Shown: positions 17,087-40,738, counted from the first letter of the stretch. The stretch is 64,000 nt of DNA from Vibrio bathopelagicus (GCF_014879975.1 NZ_CP062500.1:310001-374000); one strand, 5' to 3'. Numbers and translations: made by a program. Notes: a model not told the origin generated them from the sequence alone.

Positions 17087-17855
17087 TTCTGTCGCTTCAA
17101 AATTGAAGTTAGCAGAACTACTCGCATTGACTAAGACGGAGCAGATACTTCGTCTTGGACAAATTAATGCTGAGTTAGAACAGCTAACAGCAATAGAAAG
17201 AGTTAAGTGGGCTCTAGAAAATTTAGAAGGAACGCATGTCGTGTCTTCAAGTTTCGGGATTCAAGCTGCGTTGATGCTGCACTTAGTGACTCAAGCCAAG
17301 CCGGACATTCCGGTTATCCTAACGGATACTGGCTACCTGTTCCCTGAAACGTACCGTTTTATCGATGAGTTAAGTAAGAAGTTGACTCTTAACCTGCAAG
17401 TATTTCGTTCACAACAAAGCTCTAATTGGCAAGAAGCTCAATATGGACAACTTTGGGAACAAGGTATCGAAGGAATAGAGAAGTACAACAAGCTTAATAA
17501 AGTAGAACCGATGAGACGAGCGCTAGACGAACTCGATGCTGGGACTTGGTTTTCAGGATTGCGAAGAGAGCAATCTCAATCGCGTGCAAACCTGCCGATT
17601 TTATCTATCCAAAATGGTGTATTTAAATTCTTGCCAGTAATTGATTGGACGAATAAAGATGTTCACTATTACTTAGAAGAGCATGGCCTCAGTTATCACC
17701 CACTTCGCGAGCAGGGTTACCTTTCTGTTGGAGATACTCATACGACTAAGAAATGGGAACCGGGTATGACTGAAGAAGAAACCCGTTTTAATGGATTAAA
17801 ACGTGAATGTGGTCTTCATGAAGATGATGGAGAGCAATATGGCTCTGGGATATAG
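17079..17855 (+). CDS. cysH: phosphoadenosine phosphosulfate (PAPS) reductase
   Basis: CysH reduces PAPS to sulfite with thioredoxin. The 258-residue protein has the adenylyl-binding [10 protein letters not shown] loop and the C-terminal ECGLH motif with catalytic C244. The extra cysteine pairs that bind an iron-sulfur cluster in APS reductases are absent, so PAPS is the likely substrate. The start overlaps cysI by eight bases. Its position last in cysJIH puts two consecutive steps of sulfate assimilation in one unit. Confidence 0.95.
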   Translation: MHNSVASKLKLAELLALTKTEQILRLGQINAELEQLTAIERVKWALENLEGTHVVSSSFGIQAALMLHLVTQAKPDIPVILTDTGYLFPETYRFIDELSKKLTLNLQVFRSQQSSNWQEAQYGQLWEQGIEGIEKYNKLNKVEPMRRALDELDAGTWFSGLRREQSQSRANLPILSIQNGVFKFLPVIDWTNKDVHYYLEEHGLSYHPLREQGYLSVGDTHTTKKWEPGMTEEETRFNGLKRECGLHEDDGEQYGSGI

Positions 17856-17869
17856 ACTCATTGCTATTT

Positions 17870-17899
17870 AAAAAGCTGCCTCAAGGCAGCTTTTTTTTA
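17870..17899 (+). terminator. intrinsic terminator of cysJIH
   Basis: AAAAGCTGCC and GGCAGCTTTT pair around TCAA, followed by eight T residues, 15 bases after the cysH stop. Confidence 0.85.
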
Positions 17900-18042
17900 G
17901 TTTCTAGGGGATAAAATTAAAGTGATTGTGGATAAGTCTGTGGTTATTTTGTAGGTACTTTGTAGTTAAACCTGCATAAATAAGGCTTTGGGTGTTTATT
18001 CGTCATCTAAACCCTATTTTTGTGCTTTTCTGCAATAAACAC

Positions 18043-18070
18043 TTGCCAATGTGACGAACATCTCTATAAT
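18043..18070 (+). promoter_or_regulatory. rRNA operon promoter P1 (first operon)
   Basis: TTGCCA and TATAAT are separated by 16 bases and followed by the GC-rich discriminator GCCGCCTC, the pattern of stringently controlled rrn promoters. Confidence 0.7.
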
Positions 18071-18190
18071 GCCGCCTCACTGACACGGTAGACGCCACAA
18101 GGCTTCAGCGAAGAATGTTAGTAAGGCAACTAGCTTTAAGCGATTATTTGCTCCTACTTTTAGAAAGTAGAAATTAATTTTCAAAAGTGT

Positions 18191-18218
18191 TTGACACTGA
18201 GAATTAAAACGCTAGAAT
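18191..18218 (+). promoter_or_regulatory. rRNA operon promoter P2 (first operon)
   Basis: TTGACA and TAGAAT are separated by 16 bases and followed by a GC-rich discriminator (GGCCGCCTC). It lies about 40 bases upstream of the boxA element. Confidence 0.75.
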
Positions 18219-18259
18219 GGCCGCCTCTTCCGAAGTGATGTAAGTCACAACGAAGAGAA

Positions 18260-18272
18260 GCTCTTTAACAAT
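18260..18272 (+). promoter_or_regulatory. boxA antitermination site in the 16S leader (first operon)
   Basis: GCTCTTTAACAAT matches the boxA sequence that recruits NusB/S10 for rRNA antitermination. Confidence 0.75.
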
Positions 18273-18515
18273 TTAAACCTATCAATCTGTGTGGGCACTC
18301 GTTGATGAATATCAAAACGTTTTATCGTTAGATGAAACAGATTCTTCGGAATCAAAATTGATTTCAATGAACTGAGTGACCAATACGAATAATTACTTTC
18401 TTTATAGAGAGGGGTTATTTGGCACAGTCAATTCATTACCATTCTGTTGGAATGGTAATAGCTTTAAAATTACACAGTAGTTTTGAAGTCAGTATTCGTT
18501 GAGTCACAAAATCTT

Positions 18516-20070
<1,555 letters not shown>

Positions 20071-20131
20071 TACGAAGATACTTACGATGAGTGTCCACAC
20101 AGATTGATGGTTTAGATTTAGTTAAAGCCAG

Positions 20132-20167
20132 AGCTTTAATTAATAACGTAAGTTATTGATTAAAGCT
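20132..20167 (+). other. 16-bp hairpin occupying the spacer of operon 1 where tRNA genes usually lie
   Basis: AGCTTTAATTAATAAC and GTTATTGATTAAAGCT pair with one G-T pair around the loop GTAA. This 16S-23S spacer (20071-20425, 355 bases) contains no tRNA gene, unlike the spacers of the next two operons; the boxA copy GCTCTTTAACAA at 20179-20190 follows. Confidence 0.65.
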
Positions 20168-20425
20168 TTTTGCTTTATGCTCTTTAACAATTTGGAAAGC
20201 TGACTGATTTGATTACTTACGAGTAATTCAAATCAAATTTAAAAGTTCTCAATGTTTATCTTTCATTAGATAAACACAACAAACACATTCAAGTGTCTTG
20301 TATTCGAATCAAATTTATTTGATTCACAATTGAGTCCGGCAAACAGTTATCAAGAATTAACCCTTCTTGATGACAACCAAAAACCTTGGTTAGTTGCCAT
20401 ACACTAAGACCCTTTCGGGTTGTAT

Positions 20426-23319
<2,894 letters not shown>

Positions 23320-23409
23320 ACAACACCCAAGGGGTTTTGTGGACTCAAAGACAGACCTTGAATGAGTTTGAAGAGACACTTTTAGATTAGCTTTCCGAAT
23401 TTTAAAATT

Positions 23410-23529
23410 TGCTTGGCGACCATAGCATTGTGGACCCACCTGATTCCATGCCGAACTCAGAAGTGAAACACAATAGCGCCGATGGTAGTGTGGGGTTTCC
23501 CCATGTGAGAGTAGGACATCGCCAGGCTT
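23410..23529 (+). rRNA. rrf: 5S ribosomal RNA, copy 1
   Basis: A 120-base gene with the 5S core CCATGCCGAACTCAGAAGTG and terminal stem TGCTTGGCGA/TCGCCAGGCTT. Confidence 0.95.
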
Positions 23530-23536
23530 TAATTTC

Positions 23537-23562
23537 GACTTTGTCTAGTTTCTAGACAAGTC
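23537..23562 (+). other. hairpin after 5S copy 1, processing site or weak terminator
   Basis: TTGTCTAG and CTAGACAA pair around TTT with no T-run following. The same hairpin follows 5S copy 2 (29018-29043) but not copy 3. Confidence 0.45.
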
Positions 23563-23595
23563 ACCATAGAGTTCTAAGTTTCTTAGAGTTTTATG

Positions 23596-23623
23596 TTGAC
23601 TTTCAAAGTGGAAAGCGTATTAT
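23596..23623 (+). promoter_or_regulatory. promoter of the second rRNA operon
   Basis: TTGACT and TATTAT are separated by 16 bases and followed by the GC-rich ACGCGTCC. The boxA GCTCTTTAACAA follows at 23661-23672. Operon 2 can therefore be transcribed independently of operon 1. Confidence 0.7.
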
Positions 23624-23904
23624 ACGCGTCCTGCTTACGTGCTAAGGCACTGAAAGCAAAGCTCTTTAACAATTTAAACCTATCAATCTGTGTGGGCACT
23701 CGTTGATAAATATCAAAACGTTTTATCGTTAGATAAAACAGATTCTTCGGAATCAAACTTGATTTCAATGAACTGAGTGACCAATACGTTTAACTACTTG
23801 TAGTTAATCGGCACAGTCAATTCATTACCATTCTGTTGGAATGGTAATAGCTTTAAAATTACATAGTAGTTTTGAAGTCAGTATTCGTTGAGTCACAAAA
23901 TCTT

Positions 23905-25459
<1,555 letters not shown>

Positions 25460-25526
25460 TACGAAGATATTTACGATGAGTGTCCACACAGATTGATTAG
25501 GTTTAGAAAGTAAAAGAGATACTAGT

Positions 25527-25602
25527 GTCCCGTTCGTCTAGAGGCCTAGGACACCGCCCTTTCACGGCGGTAACAGGGGTTCGACTCCCCTACGGGATAC
25601 CA
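25527..25602 (+). tRNA. tRNA-Glu (anticodon TTC)
   Basis: A 76-base cloverleaf in the 16S-23S spacer of operon 2. The anticodon loop CCTTTCACG, T-loop GTTCGACTC and encoded CCA end are all present. Confidence 0.95.
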
Positions 25603-25657
25603 TCTTTAAGTATTCTCTTCTATCAGAGTATTTAAAAATGGTTCATTTATGAATCAA

Positions 25658-25669
25658 GCTCTTTAACAA
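25658..25669 (+). promoter_or_regulatory. boxA in the 16S-23S spacer of operon 2
   Basis: GCTCTTTAACAA is repeated ahead of the 23S gene, as in the spacers of operons 1 (20179) and 3 (31247). Confidence 0.65.
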
Positions 25670-25904
25670 TTTGGAAAGCTGACTGATTTGATTACTTACG
25701 AGTAATTCAAATCAAATTTAAAAGTTCTCAATGTTTATCTTTCATTAGATAAACACAACAAACACATTCAAGTGTCTTGTATTCGAATCAAATTTATTTG
25801 ATTCACAATTGAGTCCGGCAAACAGTTATCAAGAATTAACCCTTCTTGATGACAACCAAAAACCTTGGTTAGTTGCCATACACTAAGACCCTTTCGGGTT
25901 GTAT

Positions 25905-28798
<2,894 letters not shown>

Positions 28799-28890
28799 AC
28801 AACACCCAAGGGGTTTTGTGGACTCAAAGACAGACCTTGAATGAGTTTGAAGAGACACTTTTAGATTATAGCTTTCCGAATTTTAAAATT

Positions 28891-29010
28891 TGCTTGGCGA
28901 CCATAGCATTGTGGACCCACCTGATTCCATGCCGAACTCAGAAGTGAAACACAATAGCGCCGATGGTAGTGTGGGGTTTCCCCATGTGAGAGTAGGACAT
29001 CGCCAGGCTT
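28891..29010 (+). rRNA. rrf: 5S ribosomal RNA, copy 2
   Basis: A 120-base gene identical in sequence to copy 1 as read by eye. Confidence 0.95.
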
Positions 29011-29076
29011 TAATTTCGACTTTGTCTAGTTTCTAGACAAGTCACCATAGAGTTCTAAGTTTCTTAGAGTTTTATG

Positions 29077-29104
29077 TTGACTTTCAAAGTGGAAAGCGTA
29101 TTAT
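29077..29104 (+). promoter_or_regulatory. promoter of the third rRNA operon
   Basis: TTGACT and TATTAT are separated by 16 bases and followed by ACGCGTCC, with boxA at 29142-29153. The arrangement is the same as before operon 2. Confidence 0.7.
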
Positions 29105-29397
29105 ACGCGTCCTGCTTATGTGCTAAGGCGCTGAAAGCAAAGCTCTTTAACAATTTAAACCTATCAATCTGTGTGGGCACTCGTTGATGAATATCAAAAC
29201 GTTTTATCGTTAGATAAAACAGATTCTTCGGAATCAAAATTGATTTCAATGAACTGAGTGACCAATACGAATAACTTCGGTTATTTGGCACAGTCAATTC
29301 ATTACCATTCTGTTGGAATGGTAATAGCTTTAGAATTACATGTTTACTTCGGTAAATATTAGTTTTGAAGTCAGTATTCGTTGAGTCACAAAATCTT

Positions 29398-30952
<1,555 letters not shown>

Positions 30953-31019
30953 TACGAAGATATTTACGATGAGTGTCCACACAGATTGATTAGGTTTAGA
31001 AAGTAAAAGAGACGATATT

Positions 31020-31096
31020 GGGTCTGTAGCTCAGCTGGTTAGAGCGCTCGCCTGATAAGCGGGAGGTCGGTGGTTCGAGTCCACTCAGACCCACCA
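31020..31096 (+). tRNA. tRNA-Ile (anticodon GAT)
   Basis: A 77-base cloverleaf with anticodon loop CTGATAAG, T-loop GTTCGAGTC and encoded CCA, in the spacer of operon 3. Confidence 0.95.
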
Positions 31097-31117
31097 ATAT
31101 CGACTAGAAACAAAGAT

Positions 31118-31193
31118 GGGGCTATAGCTCAGCTGGGAGAGCGCCTGCCTTGCACGCAGGAGGTCTGCGGTTCGATCCCGCATAGCTCCACCA
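31118..31193 (+). tRNA. tRNA-Ala (anticodon TGC)
   Basis: A 76-base cloverleaf with anticodon loop CTTGCACG, T-loop GTTCGATCC and encoded CCA. The Ile-Ala pair in a 16S-23S spacer is the classic gammaproteobacterial arrangement. Confidence 0.95.
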
Positions 31194-31493
31194 TCTTTAA
31201 GTGTTTTTATTTGAAAATATTTAGAAATGGTTCATTTATGAATCAAGCTCTTTAACAATTTGGAAAGCTGACTGATTTGATTACTTACGAGTAATTCAAA
31301 TCAAATTTAAAAGTTCTCAATGTTTATCTTTCATTAGATAAACACAACAAACACATTCAAGTGTCTTGTATTCGAATCAAATTTATTTGATTCACAATTG
31401 AGTCCGGCAAACAGTTATCAAGAATTAACCCTTCTTGATGACAACCAAAAACCTTGGTTAGTTGCCATACACTAAGACCCTTTCGGGTTGTAT

Positions 31494-34387
<2,894 letters not shown>

Positions 34388-34479
34388 ACAACACCCAAGG
34401 GGTTTTGTGGACTCAAAGACAGACCTTGAATGAGTTTGAAGAGACACTTTTAGATTATAGCTTTCCGAATTTTAAAATT

Positions 34480-34599
34480 TGCTTGGCGACCATAGCATTG
34501 TGGACCCACCTGATTCCATGCCGAACTCAGAAGTGAAACACAATAGCGCCGATGGTAGTGTGGGGTTTCCCCATGTGAGAGTAGGACATCGCCAGGCTT
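34480..34599 (+). rRNA. rrf: 5S ribosomal RNA, copy 3
   Basis: A 120-base gene like the other two copies. Downstream sequence diverges at once and leads into tRNA genes. Confidence 0.95.
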
Positions 34600-34664
34600 T
34601 AAATTAAATCTTTAGGTTGACCGACCTGGAGATATGGACGCTCACTTAGTGAGTTGACCACTGC

Positions 34665-34741
34665 GGAGTGGTAGTTCAGTTGGTTAGAATACCGGCCTGT
34701 CACGCCGGGGGTCGCGGGTTCGAGTCCCGTCCACTCCGCCA
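34665..34741 (+). tRNA. tRNA-Asp (anticodon GTC)
   Basis: A 77-base cloverleaf with anticodon loop CTGTCACG, T-loop GTTCGAGTC and encoded CCA, 65 bases after 5S copy 3 and probably co-transcribed with the rRNA. Confidence 0.95.
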
Positions 34742-34753
34742 CTTATTCGATAA

Positions 34754-34776
34754 CCTCGCCTAGTGCGAGGTTTTTT
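34754..34776 (+). terminator. intrinsic terminator between tRNA-Asp and tRNA-Trp
   Basis: CCTCGC and GCGAGG pair around CTAGT, followed by six T residues. It would end most transcripts of operon 3 after tRNA-Asp. Confidence 0.7.
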
Positions 34777-34801
34777 CGAATCTGAAGTAAGATAAAGTTT
34801 T

Positions 34802-34878
<77 letters not shown>

Positions 34879-34883
34879 TATTT

Positions 34884-34914
34884 AAAGCCTCAGCAGAAAT
34901 GCTGGGGCTTTTTT
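34884..34914 (+). terminator. intrinsic terminator after tRNA-Trp
   Basis: AAAGCCTCAGCA and TGCTGGGGCTTTTTT pair around GAAA, just after the tRNA. Confidence 0.8.
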
Positions 34915-34964
34915 ACGTCTGTTTGCTTCTACGAAGCAATCTTGGGAGAAGAACTAGGCTCTCC

Positions 34965-35044
34965 CCTGGCGCGCCAGCTCGGTCGAATCTCTATATTTAA
35001 GGCTCTAGACTGCGCGCCCCGGTAGAAAGACTAGAGCCTTTTTG
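34965..35044 (+). other. possible degenerate tRNA 3' fragment followed by a terminator-like hairpin
   Basis: GTCGAATCTCTATATTTAAG at 34982-35001 resembles the tRNA-Trp T-loop/3' end and its flank (TCGAATCTCT and ATATTTAAAG) with the acceptor stem deleted. AAGGCTCTAG (34999-35008) and CTAGAGCCTT (35031-35040) then form a 10-bp stem followed by T residues. The rest of 34915-35546 holds no convincing gene. Confidence 0.35.
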
Positions 35045-35394
35045 TTTTCTTTCAGTCTTACATCACTCATACTCGTCAATTGCTCAAGTTCTATCTTGCC
35101 CTCTTCTAAATTGATTAGAACCAGTACTGTTCCTTACTGCAGCATGAGCTGTTTTATGGAAAAGTTTCAGTTTTAGGACTATTAGTGTGCGAAGCTTTGA
35201 ATCTAATTAGAATTCCTCTTCGATCGTGGTTCTCTCTCTACATTTTATTATGATCTCAATATTTAACTTGAACAGAAGGTCATGTAGAAATACAGCTATT
35301 AGGCTTAATGGGCTAAATATCGCTACGTTTCTTTGCTTATTTTATTTCCGTAAACGCTTTGTGTTTCTCTTCGCTCGAACGTACTCAAACCAGT

Positions 35395-35426
35395 GGTTGT
35401 TTGGTTGTTTGGTTGTTTGGTTGTTT
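35395..35426 (+). repeat. four tandem copies of the octamer GGTTGTTT
   Basis: Four perfect 8-base units lie head to tail, followed by TAGG. The unit length is not a multiple of three. No convincing gene spans it. Confidence 0.8.
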
Positions 35427-35546
35427 AGGAGTGTTAGATACGACAAAGAGTCATGCTTGAAGATAACAATCATGACTAAAGTAGTGGTCAGAGATAAAGG
35501 GAGTAACTTGTAGAGTAGAAAGGTGCTTATCGATGGAAACAGGTAC

Positions 35547-35575
35547 AAAAAAGGCCGCTTATACTAAGCGACCTT
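35547..35575 (-). terminator. intrinsic terminator of the antiporter gene
   Basis: On the minus strand GGTCGCTTA and TAAGCGGCC pair around GTA and are followed by TTTTTT, 20 bases after the antiporter stop. Confidence 0.7.
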
Positions 35576-35593
35576 CGTTTATGTTTTCGGGTG

Positions 35594-36874
35594 TTAATCC
35601 AATTCTTTCTCAGCTTGTTTCGCTTTCTCTATCATAGGGGTGATTGTTGAGCCTTGAACCAGAATAGAGAACACAACAACGGCGTATGTCATGACAAGGA
35701 TAATCTCTTTAACATCGATTGACTTGTCTTCAATTACCCAGATCCCTGAAGGGATTGAAAGTGCCATGGCTAGAGCTAGACCACCACGTAAACCACCCCA
35801 AGTTAAGATCTTGATTGACCAAGGGTTGTAAGTTCTAAAGCGTCTAAATCCGATATAAGACAAGAAAACACTTAGGTAACGTGCACTCAATACTAGAGGT
35901 ACCGCAAATGCCATTAAGATCCAGTCTTCTTGGTGGAATTTGAATAGTAGCATCGACATACCAATCAATAAAAATAATACGCCATTTAAGAATTCATCTA
36001 TTAGTTCCCAGAAGTGGTCTAGGTGATCTTCACTTTCTTTCGAGAACCCAATAAAGCGTGTCCAGTTACCAATCATAATACCTGATACCACCATCGCTAA
36101 CGGTCCTGATACATGTAGAACTTCGGCAAAGGCATAGCCAGCTGTCGGAATACCGATGGTTAATAGCAACTCCATCGAGTGGTCATCGGTGTTGCTGATT
36201 AGGTAATGGAATATTAAGCCTAGAACGAAGCCATAGACGATACCGCCGATAGCCTCTTGGACGAATAACATGGTCACGCTACCTACAGTCGGTGCCTCTG
36301 TACCGAACGCAATGGTAAATAGCGTAACGAAGATGACTAGGCCAAAACCATCGTTGAATAGAGATTCCCCCTCGATTTGAGTAGAGATTCGTCTGGGAGC
36401 ATCGAGCTTCTTCACTATTGCTAATACAGCTATTGGGTCGGTTGGAGATATTAGAGAGCCAAAAAGTAAGCAATAAATTAGGTCAAATTGAATGCCGATA
36501 AACTGACAGAACCCATACAGTACAAAGCCAATAAAGAATGTCGAAAACAGTGTAGCGCCAAGAGCTAGTACTGTTATTTCCCATTTCTGATCTTTTAGAT
36601 TAGGTAACTTAATCCCCAAACCACCTGCAAAGAGTAAGAATCCCAGTATTCCTTTCAGGAGGAAATCTTCAAAGTTGATACTGGCAACGGTTTCTGAGGC
36701 GATGTCAGCCAATTGAAACCAATTGTTTTGTCCCGCAATGATAATCAGTAGAGATAACATCATTGAGCCAGCTGTAATGGCGATGGTTGTCTGCATTTTA
36801 CCAATTTTGGTATTCACGAAAGCAATAAGCATGGCTGCAGCGGACAAGAAGCATAAGGTGTAATAGACCGACAT
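35594..36874 (-). CDS. cation:proton antiporter, CPA1 (NhaP-like) family
   Basis: This integral membrane protein should exchange sodium or potassium for protons. The start at 36874 (MSVYYTLCFLS) is chosen because GGAA lies five bases upstream and the membrane domain begins there; the longer frame adds 21 polar residues without a ribosome-binding site. The product has about 426 residues with around twelve spans. CPA1-type signatures include LISPTDPIAVLAI and ESLFNDGFGLVIF, with acidic residues of the ion site, and WGGLRGGLALAMALSIP near the C-terminus. The ion preference cannot be read from sequence. It is transcribed alone, divergently from metH. Confidence 0.88.
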   Translation of the reverse strand: MSVYYTLCFLSAAAMLIAFVNTKIGKMQTTIAITAGSMMLSLLIIIAGQNNWFQLADIASETVASINFEDFLLKGILGFLLFAGGLGIKLPNLKDQKWEITVLALGATLFSTFFIGFVLYGFCQFIGIQFDLIYCLLFGSLISPTDPIAVLAIVKKLDAPRRISTQIEGESLFNDGFGLVIFVTLFTIAFGTEAPTVGSVTMLFVQEAIGGIVYGFVLGLIFHYLISNTDDHSMELLLTIGIPTAGYAFAEVLHVSGPLAMVVSGIMIGNWTRFIGFSKESEDHLDHFWELIDEFLNGVLFLLIGMSMLLFKFHQEDWILMAFAVPLVLSARYLSVFLSYIGFRRFRTYNPWSIKILTWGGLRGGLALAMALSIPSGIWVIEDKSIDVKEIILVMTYAVVVFSILVQGSTITPMIEKAKQAEKELD

Positions 36875-36976
36875 TGGGATTCCAATATGTAACAAAGTAT
36901 GAAAATTAATTTTCGTTGTCTCATGCTTAAATAGCAAACACTTTTTGTCATAGCTTAGTAATCAATTTCCTTTTTT

Positions 36977-36992
36977 AGACGTCTAGACTCCT
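36977..36992. promoter_or_regulatory. tandem MetJ (met box) operator upstream of metH
   Basis: A perfect met box AGACGTCT at 36977-36984 is directly followed by a second, AGACTCCT (6 of 8 matches), at 36985-36992. MetJ dimers bind such tandem 8-base boxes when S-adenosylmethionine is high. The operator is 51 bases before the metH start. Confidence 0.75.
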
Positions 36993-37042
36993 TTTTAATG
37001 TGTGATAGGATGGAGGTATAATTAAAGGAATGAGGCTGTACC

Positions 37043-40000
37043 GTGGGAAGTAATGTAAGGCAAAAGATTGAGGCTCTGTTAAAGCAACGAATTTTACTGA
37101 TTGATGGTGGCATGGGCACCATGATTCAGGATTATAAATTGGAAGAGCAGGACTATCGTGGTGAGCGCTTTGCTGATTGGCATAGTGACTTGAAAGGTAA
37201 CAATGACCTTTTGGTACTTACACAGCCCAAGCTTATCAAAGGTATCCACACGGAGTATTTGGAAGCGGGTGCAGATATCCTCGAAACCAATACCTTTAAT
37301 GCAACAACCATTGCTATGGCCGACTATGATATGGAAAGCCTTAGCGAAGAAATTAACTATGCTGCTGCTAAACTGGCTCGTGAAGCGGCAGATGAATGGA
37401 CAGCGAAGACCCCTGAGAAACCTCGTTTTGTGGCGGGTGTTTTAGGTCCAACTAACCGAACTTGTTCTCTCTCCCCAGATGTTAATGATCCGGGCTATCG
37501 TAATGTTAGCTTTGATGAACTTGTTGTGGCTTATTCTGAGTCGACTCGTGCTCTTATCAAAGGCGGGTCAGACCTTATTCTTATCGAGACTATCTTCGAT
37601 ACACTCAACGCGAAGGCATGCTCTTTTGCTGTTGAATCAGTCTTTGAAGAAATGGGTATCACGCTTCCTGTGATGATCTCCGGTACTATCACCGATGCAT
37701 CTGGTCGAACGCTTTCCGGACAAACGACGGAAGCATTCTATAACGCCCTTCGTCATGTAAAACCAATCTCATTCGGTTTGAACTGTGCATTAGGCCCAGA
37801 TGAACTGCGCGAATATGTCGGTGAGATGTCTCGTATCTCCGAATGTAATGTGTCTGCTCACCCAAACGCGGGTTTACCTAACGCGTTTGGTGAGTATGAC
37901 CTTTCTCCTGAAGACATGGCAGAACATGTTAAGGAATGGGCTGAAAGTGGTTTCTTGAACTTAATTGGCGGTTGCTGTGGTACGACTCCAGAGCATATAC
38001 GTCAGATGGCTGAGGCCGTTGAAGGCGTAACTCCACGTCAATTACCAGATTTGCCAGTCTCTTGTCGTCTTTCTGGACTAGAGCCTTTGACTATTGCCAA
38101 AGAATCTCTGTTCGTGAACGTGGGTGAGCGTACCAATGTTACCGGCTCTGCTCGCTTTAAGCGTCTGATTAAAGAAGAACTATACGATGAAGCGTTGAGT
38201 GTCGCTCGAGAACAAGTAGAAAACGGCGCTCAAATCATCGATATTAACATGGACGAAGGGATGCTAGACGCTGAGGCGTGTATGGTTAAATTCCTAAATC
38301 TATGTGCTTCTGAACCAGAGATATCGAAAGTACCGGTAATGGTCGACTCTTCGAAATGGGAAGTTATTGAAGCTGGTCTGAAATGTATTCAGGGTAAAGG
38401 CATCGTTAACTCAATCTCTCTTAAAGAAGGGAAAGAGAAATTTGTCGAACAAGCGAAACTGGTTCGCCGATATGGTGCAGCAGTAATCGTGATGGCATTC
38501 GATGAAGTCGGCCAAGCTGATACTCGAGAGCGCAAGGTCGAGATCTGTACTAATGCCTACAACATTCTTGTTGATGAAGTCGGTTTCCCACCTGAAGATA
38601 TTATTTTCGATCCAAACATTTTTGCAGTTGCGACTGGTATTGATGAGCATAACAACTACGCGGTTGATTTTATTGAAGCGGTAGGGGATATCAAACGAGA
38701 CTTACCTCATGCAATGATCTCGGGTGGTGTGTCTAATGTTTCGTTCTCGTTCCGAGGTAATAACTACGTTCGTGAAGCAATCCACGCAGTATTCCTATAT
38801 CACTGTTTTAAAAACGGTATGGATATGGGGATCGTAAATGCAGGGCAATTAGAAATTTACGATAATGTTCCTGAGGATTTGCGCGAAGCCGTTGAAGATG
38901 TGGTTCTGAACCGTCGAGATGATTCAACAGAGCGCTTGTTAGATATCGCTACTGAGTATCTAGAACGTGCAGTTGGAAAGGTTGAAGATAAATCTGCTTT
39001 AGAGTGGCGTACTTGGCCGGTAGAAAAACGTTTAGAACATTCTTTAGTGAAGGGTATTACCGACTTTATCGTTGAAGATACTGAAGAGGCTCGTGTTAAT
39101 GCTTCTCGTCCTATTGAGGTGATCGAAGGGCCTCTGATGGACGGTATGAATGTTGTCGGAGACCTCTTTGGCGAGGGCAAGATGTTCTTACCACAAGTTG
39201 TTAAGTCAGCTCGTGTTATGAAGCAAGCTGTAGCCCATCTAGAGCCATTTATTAATGCAACCAAAGACGTTGGCGCAACTAACGGAAAAATCTTACTTGC
39301 GACTGTAAAAGGCGATGTTCATGACATTGGTAAAAACATTGTGGGCGTTGTATTGCAGTGCAATAACTACGAAATTATCGATTTAGGCGTGATGGTTTCA
39401 TGCGAAAAAATTCTAAAGGTCGCTAAAGAAGAGAACGTCGATATCATTGGTCTTTCGGGTTTGATAACCCCTTCATTGGATGAGATGGTGCATGTTGCTA
39501 AAGAGATGGAGAGACAAGGCTTTAAATTGCCTCTTCTGATCGGTGGTGCAACGACTTCTAAAGCTCATACAGCGGTTAAGATTGAACAGAATTACTCTGA
39601 GCCTGTTGTCTATGTAAACAATGCCTCTCGTGCTGTAGGTGTGTGTACTTCATTGCTATCTAATGAATTGAAACCAGCATTTGTTGAGAAGTTGGATATT
39701 GATTACGATCGCGTTCGAGATCAGCACAATCGTAAAAAACCGCGTACTAAGCCAGTTACGCTTGAGCGAGCTCGAGCTAATAAAGTTGCTATAGATTGGG
39801 ATGCTTATACTCCACCGGCACCGGCTAAACCTGGAGTGCACATCTTCAATAACTTCGATGTAGCGACTTTACGTAACTATATCGACTGGACTCCGTTCTT
39901 TATGACATGGTCATTAGTCGGAAAGTACCCAGCAATTCTCAATCATGAAGAGGTGGGTGATGAAGCGAAACGCCTATTCAAGGATGCTAACGATTTACTC

Positions 40001-40720
40001 GACCGTGTAGAGAGAGAGAAATTGCTTGAAGCTCGTGGTATGTGTGCCATGTTCCCTGCAAACAGTGTTGGCGATGATATTGAAGTTTATACTGATGAGT
40101 CACGTACCGAGGTGCTGAAGGTTCTGCATAATCTTCGTCAGCAAACCGAGAAGCCAAAAGGTTTTAACTACTGTTTGTCAGATTACATTGCGCCGAAAGC
40201 TAGCGGTAAAGCGGACTGGATTGGTGGCTTTGCGGTGACTGGTGGTATTGGCGAGCGAGAGCTTGCTGATGAATACAAAGCTAATGGTGATGACTATAAC
40301 GCTATCATGATTCAGGCCGTTGCTGACCGATTAGCTGAAGCGTTCGCTGAATACCTGCATAAAGAAGTGAGAAAGGACATTTGGGGCTATTCGCCGGATG
40401 AGGATTTGTCTAATGACGATTTGATTCGAGAGAAGTACCAAGGTATTCGTCCTGCTCCGGGTTACCCAGCCTGTCCTGAACATACTGAAAAAGGTACGTT
40501 GTGGGAGTTGATGGACGTTGAAAAAGCGATCGACATGTCACTAACTACGAGCTACGCGATGTGGCCAGGAGCTTCAGTGTCTGGTATGTATTTCTCACAC
40601 CCTGACGCTAGATACTTTGCGATTGCACAGATTCAACAGGATCAAGTGGACAGCTATGCTGATCGTAAAGGTTGGGATATGTTGGAAGCTGAGAAGTGGT
40701 TAGGACCAAACATTAACTAA
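37043..40720 (+). CDS. metH: cobalamin-dependent methionine synthase
   Basis: MetH transfers a methyl group from 5-methyltetrahydrofolate through methylcobalamin to homocysteine. The domains of the 1225-residue protein are in normal order. The homocysteine/zinc barrel has zinc ligands C248 (GLNCALG) and C311-C312 (GGCCGTT). The folate barrel includes [14 protein letters not shown]. The cobalamin cap is followed by the B12 domain with GDVHDIGKN and axial ligand H760, and the S-adenosylmethionine reactivation domain ends the protein. The start is a GTG with GAGG eight bases upstream; an upstream ATG at 37030 is out of frame. MetJ boxes suggest repression by the end product. Confidence 0.97.
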   Translation: MGSNVRQKIEALLKQRILLIDGGMGTMIQDYKLEEQDYRGERFADWHSDLKGNNDLLVLTQPKLIKGIHTEYLEAGADILETNTFNATTIAMADYDMESLSEEINYAAAKLAREAADEWTAKTPEKPRFVAGVLGPTNRTCSLSPDVNDPGYRNVSFDELVVAYSESTRALIKGGSDLILIETIFDTLNAKACSFAVESVFEEMGITLPVMISGTITDASGRTLSGQTTEAFYNALRHVKPISFGLNCALGPDELREYVGEMSRISECNVSAHPNAGLPNAFGEYDLSPEDMAEHVKEWAESGFLNLIGGCCGTTPEHIRQMAEAVEGVTPRQLPDLPVSCRLSGLEPLTIAKESLFVNVGERTNVTGSARFKRLIKEELYDEALSVAREQVENGAQIIDINMDEGMLDAEACMVKFLNLCASEPEISKVPVMVDSSKWEVIEAGLKCIQGKGIVNSISLKEGKEKFVEQAKLVRRYGAAVIVMAFDEVGQADTRERKVEICTNAYNILVDEVGFPPEDIIFDPNIFAVATGIDEHNNYAVDFIEAVGDIKRDLPHAMISGGVSNVSFSFRGNNYVREAIHAVFLYHCFKNGMDMGIVNAGQLEIYDNVPEDLREAVEDVVLNRRDDSTERLLDIATEYLERAVGKVEDKSALEWRTWPVEKRLEHSLVKGITDFIVEDTEEARVNASRPIEVIEGPLMDGMNVVGDLFGEGKMFLPQVVKSARVMKQAVAHLEPFINATKDVGATNGKILLATVKGDVHDIGKNIVGVVLQCNNYEIIDLGVMVSCEKILKVAKEENVDIIGLSGLITPSLDEMVHVAKEMERQGFKLPLLIGGATTSKAHTAVKIEQNYSEPVVYVNNASRAVGVCTSLLSNELKPAFVEKLDIDYDRVRDQHNRKKPRTKPVTLERARANKVAIDWDAYTPPAPAKPGVHIFNNFDVATLRNYIDWTPFFMTWSLVGKYPAILNHEEVGDEAKRLFKDANDLLDRVEREKLLEARGMCAMFPANSVGDDIEVYTDESRTEVLKVLHNLRQQTEKPKGFNYCLSDYIAPKASGKADWIGGFAVTGGIGERELADEYKANGDDYNAIMIQAVADRLAEAFAEYLHKEVRKDIWGYSPDEDLSNDDLIREKYQGIRPAPGYPACPEHTEKGTLWELMDVEKAIDMSLTTSYAMWPGASVSGMYFSHPDARYFAIAQIQQDQVDSYADRKGWDMLEAEKWLGPNIN

Positions 40721-40738
40721 TGATTGTTTCATCACGAG

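Noticed and set aside
35226..35513. A 95-codon plus-strand frame spanning the GGTTGTTT repeat
   Set aside because: It has no ribosome-binding site, low-complexity content and no recognisable domain; the opposite strand is equally open.
36938..37042. Possible cobalamin riboswitch before metH
   Set aside because: The leader is only about 100 bases and lacks the B12-box; MetJ boxes account for its regulation.
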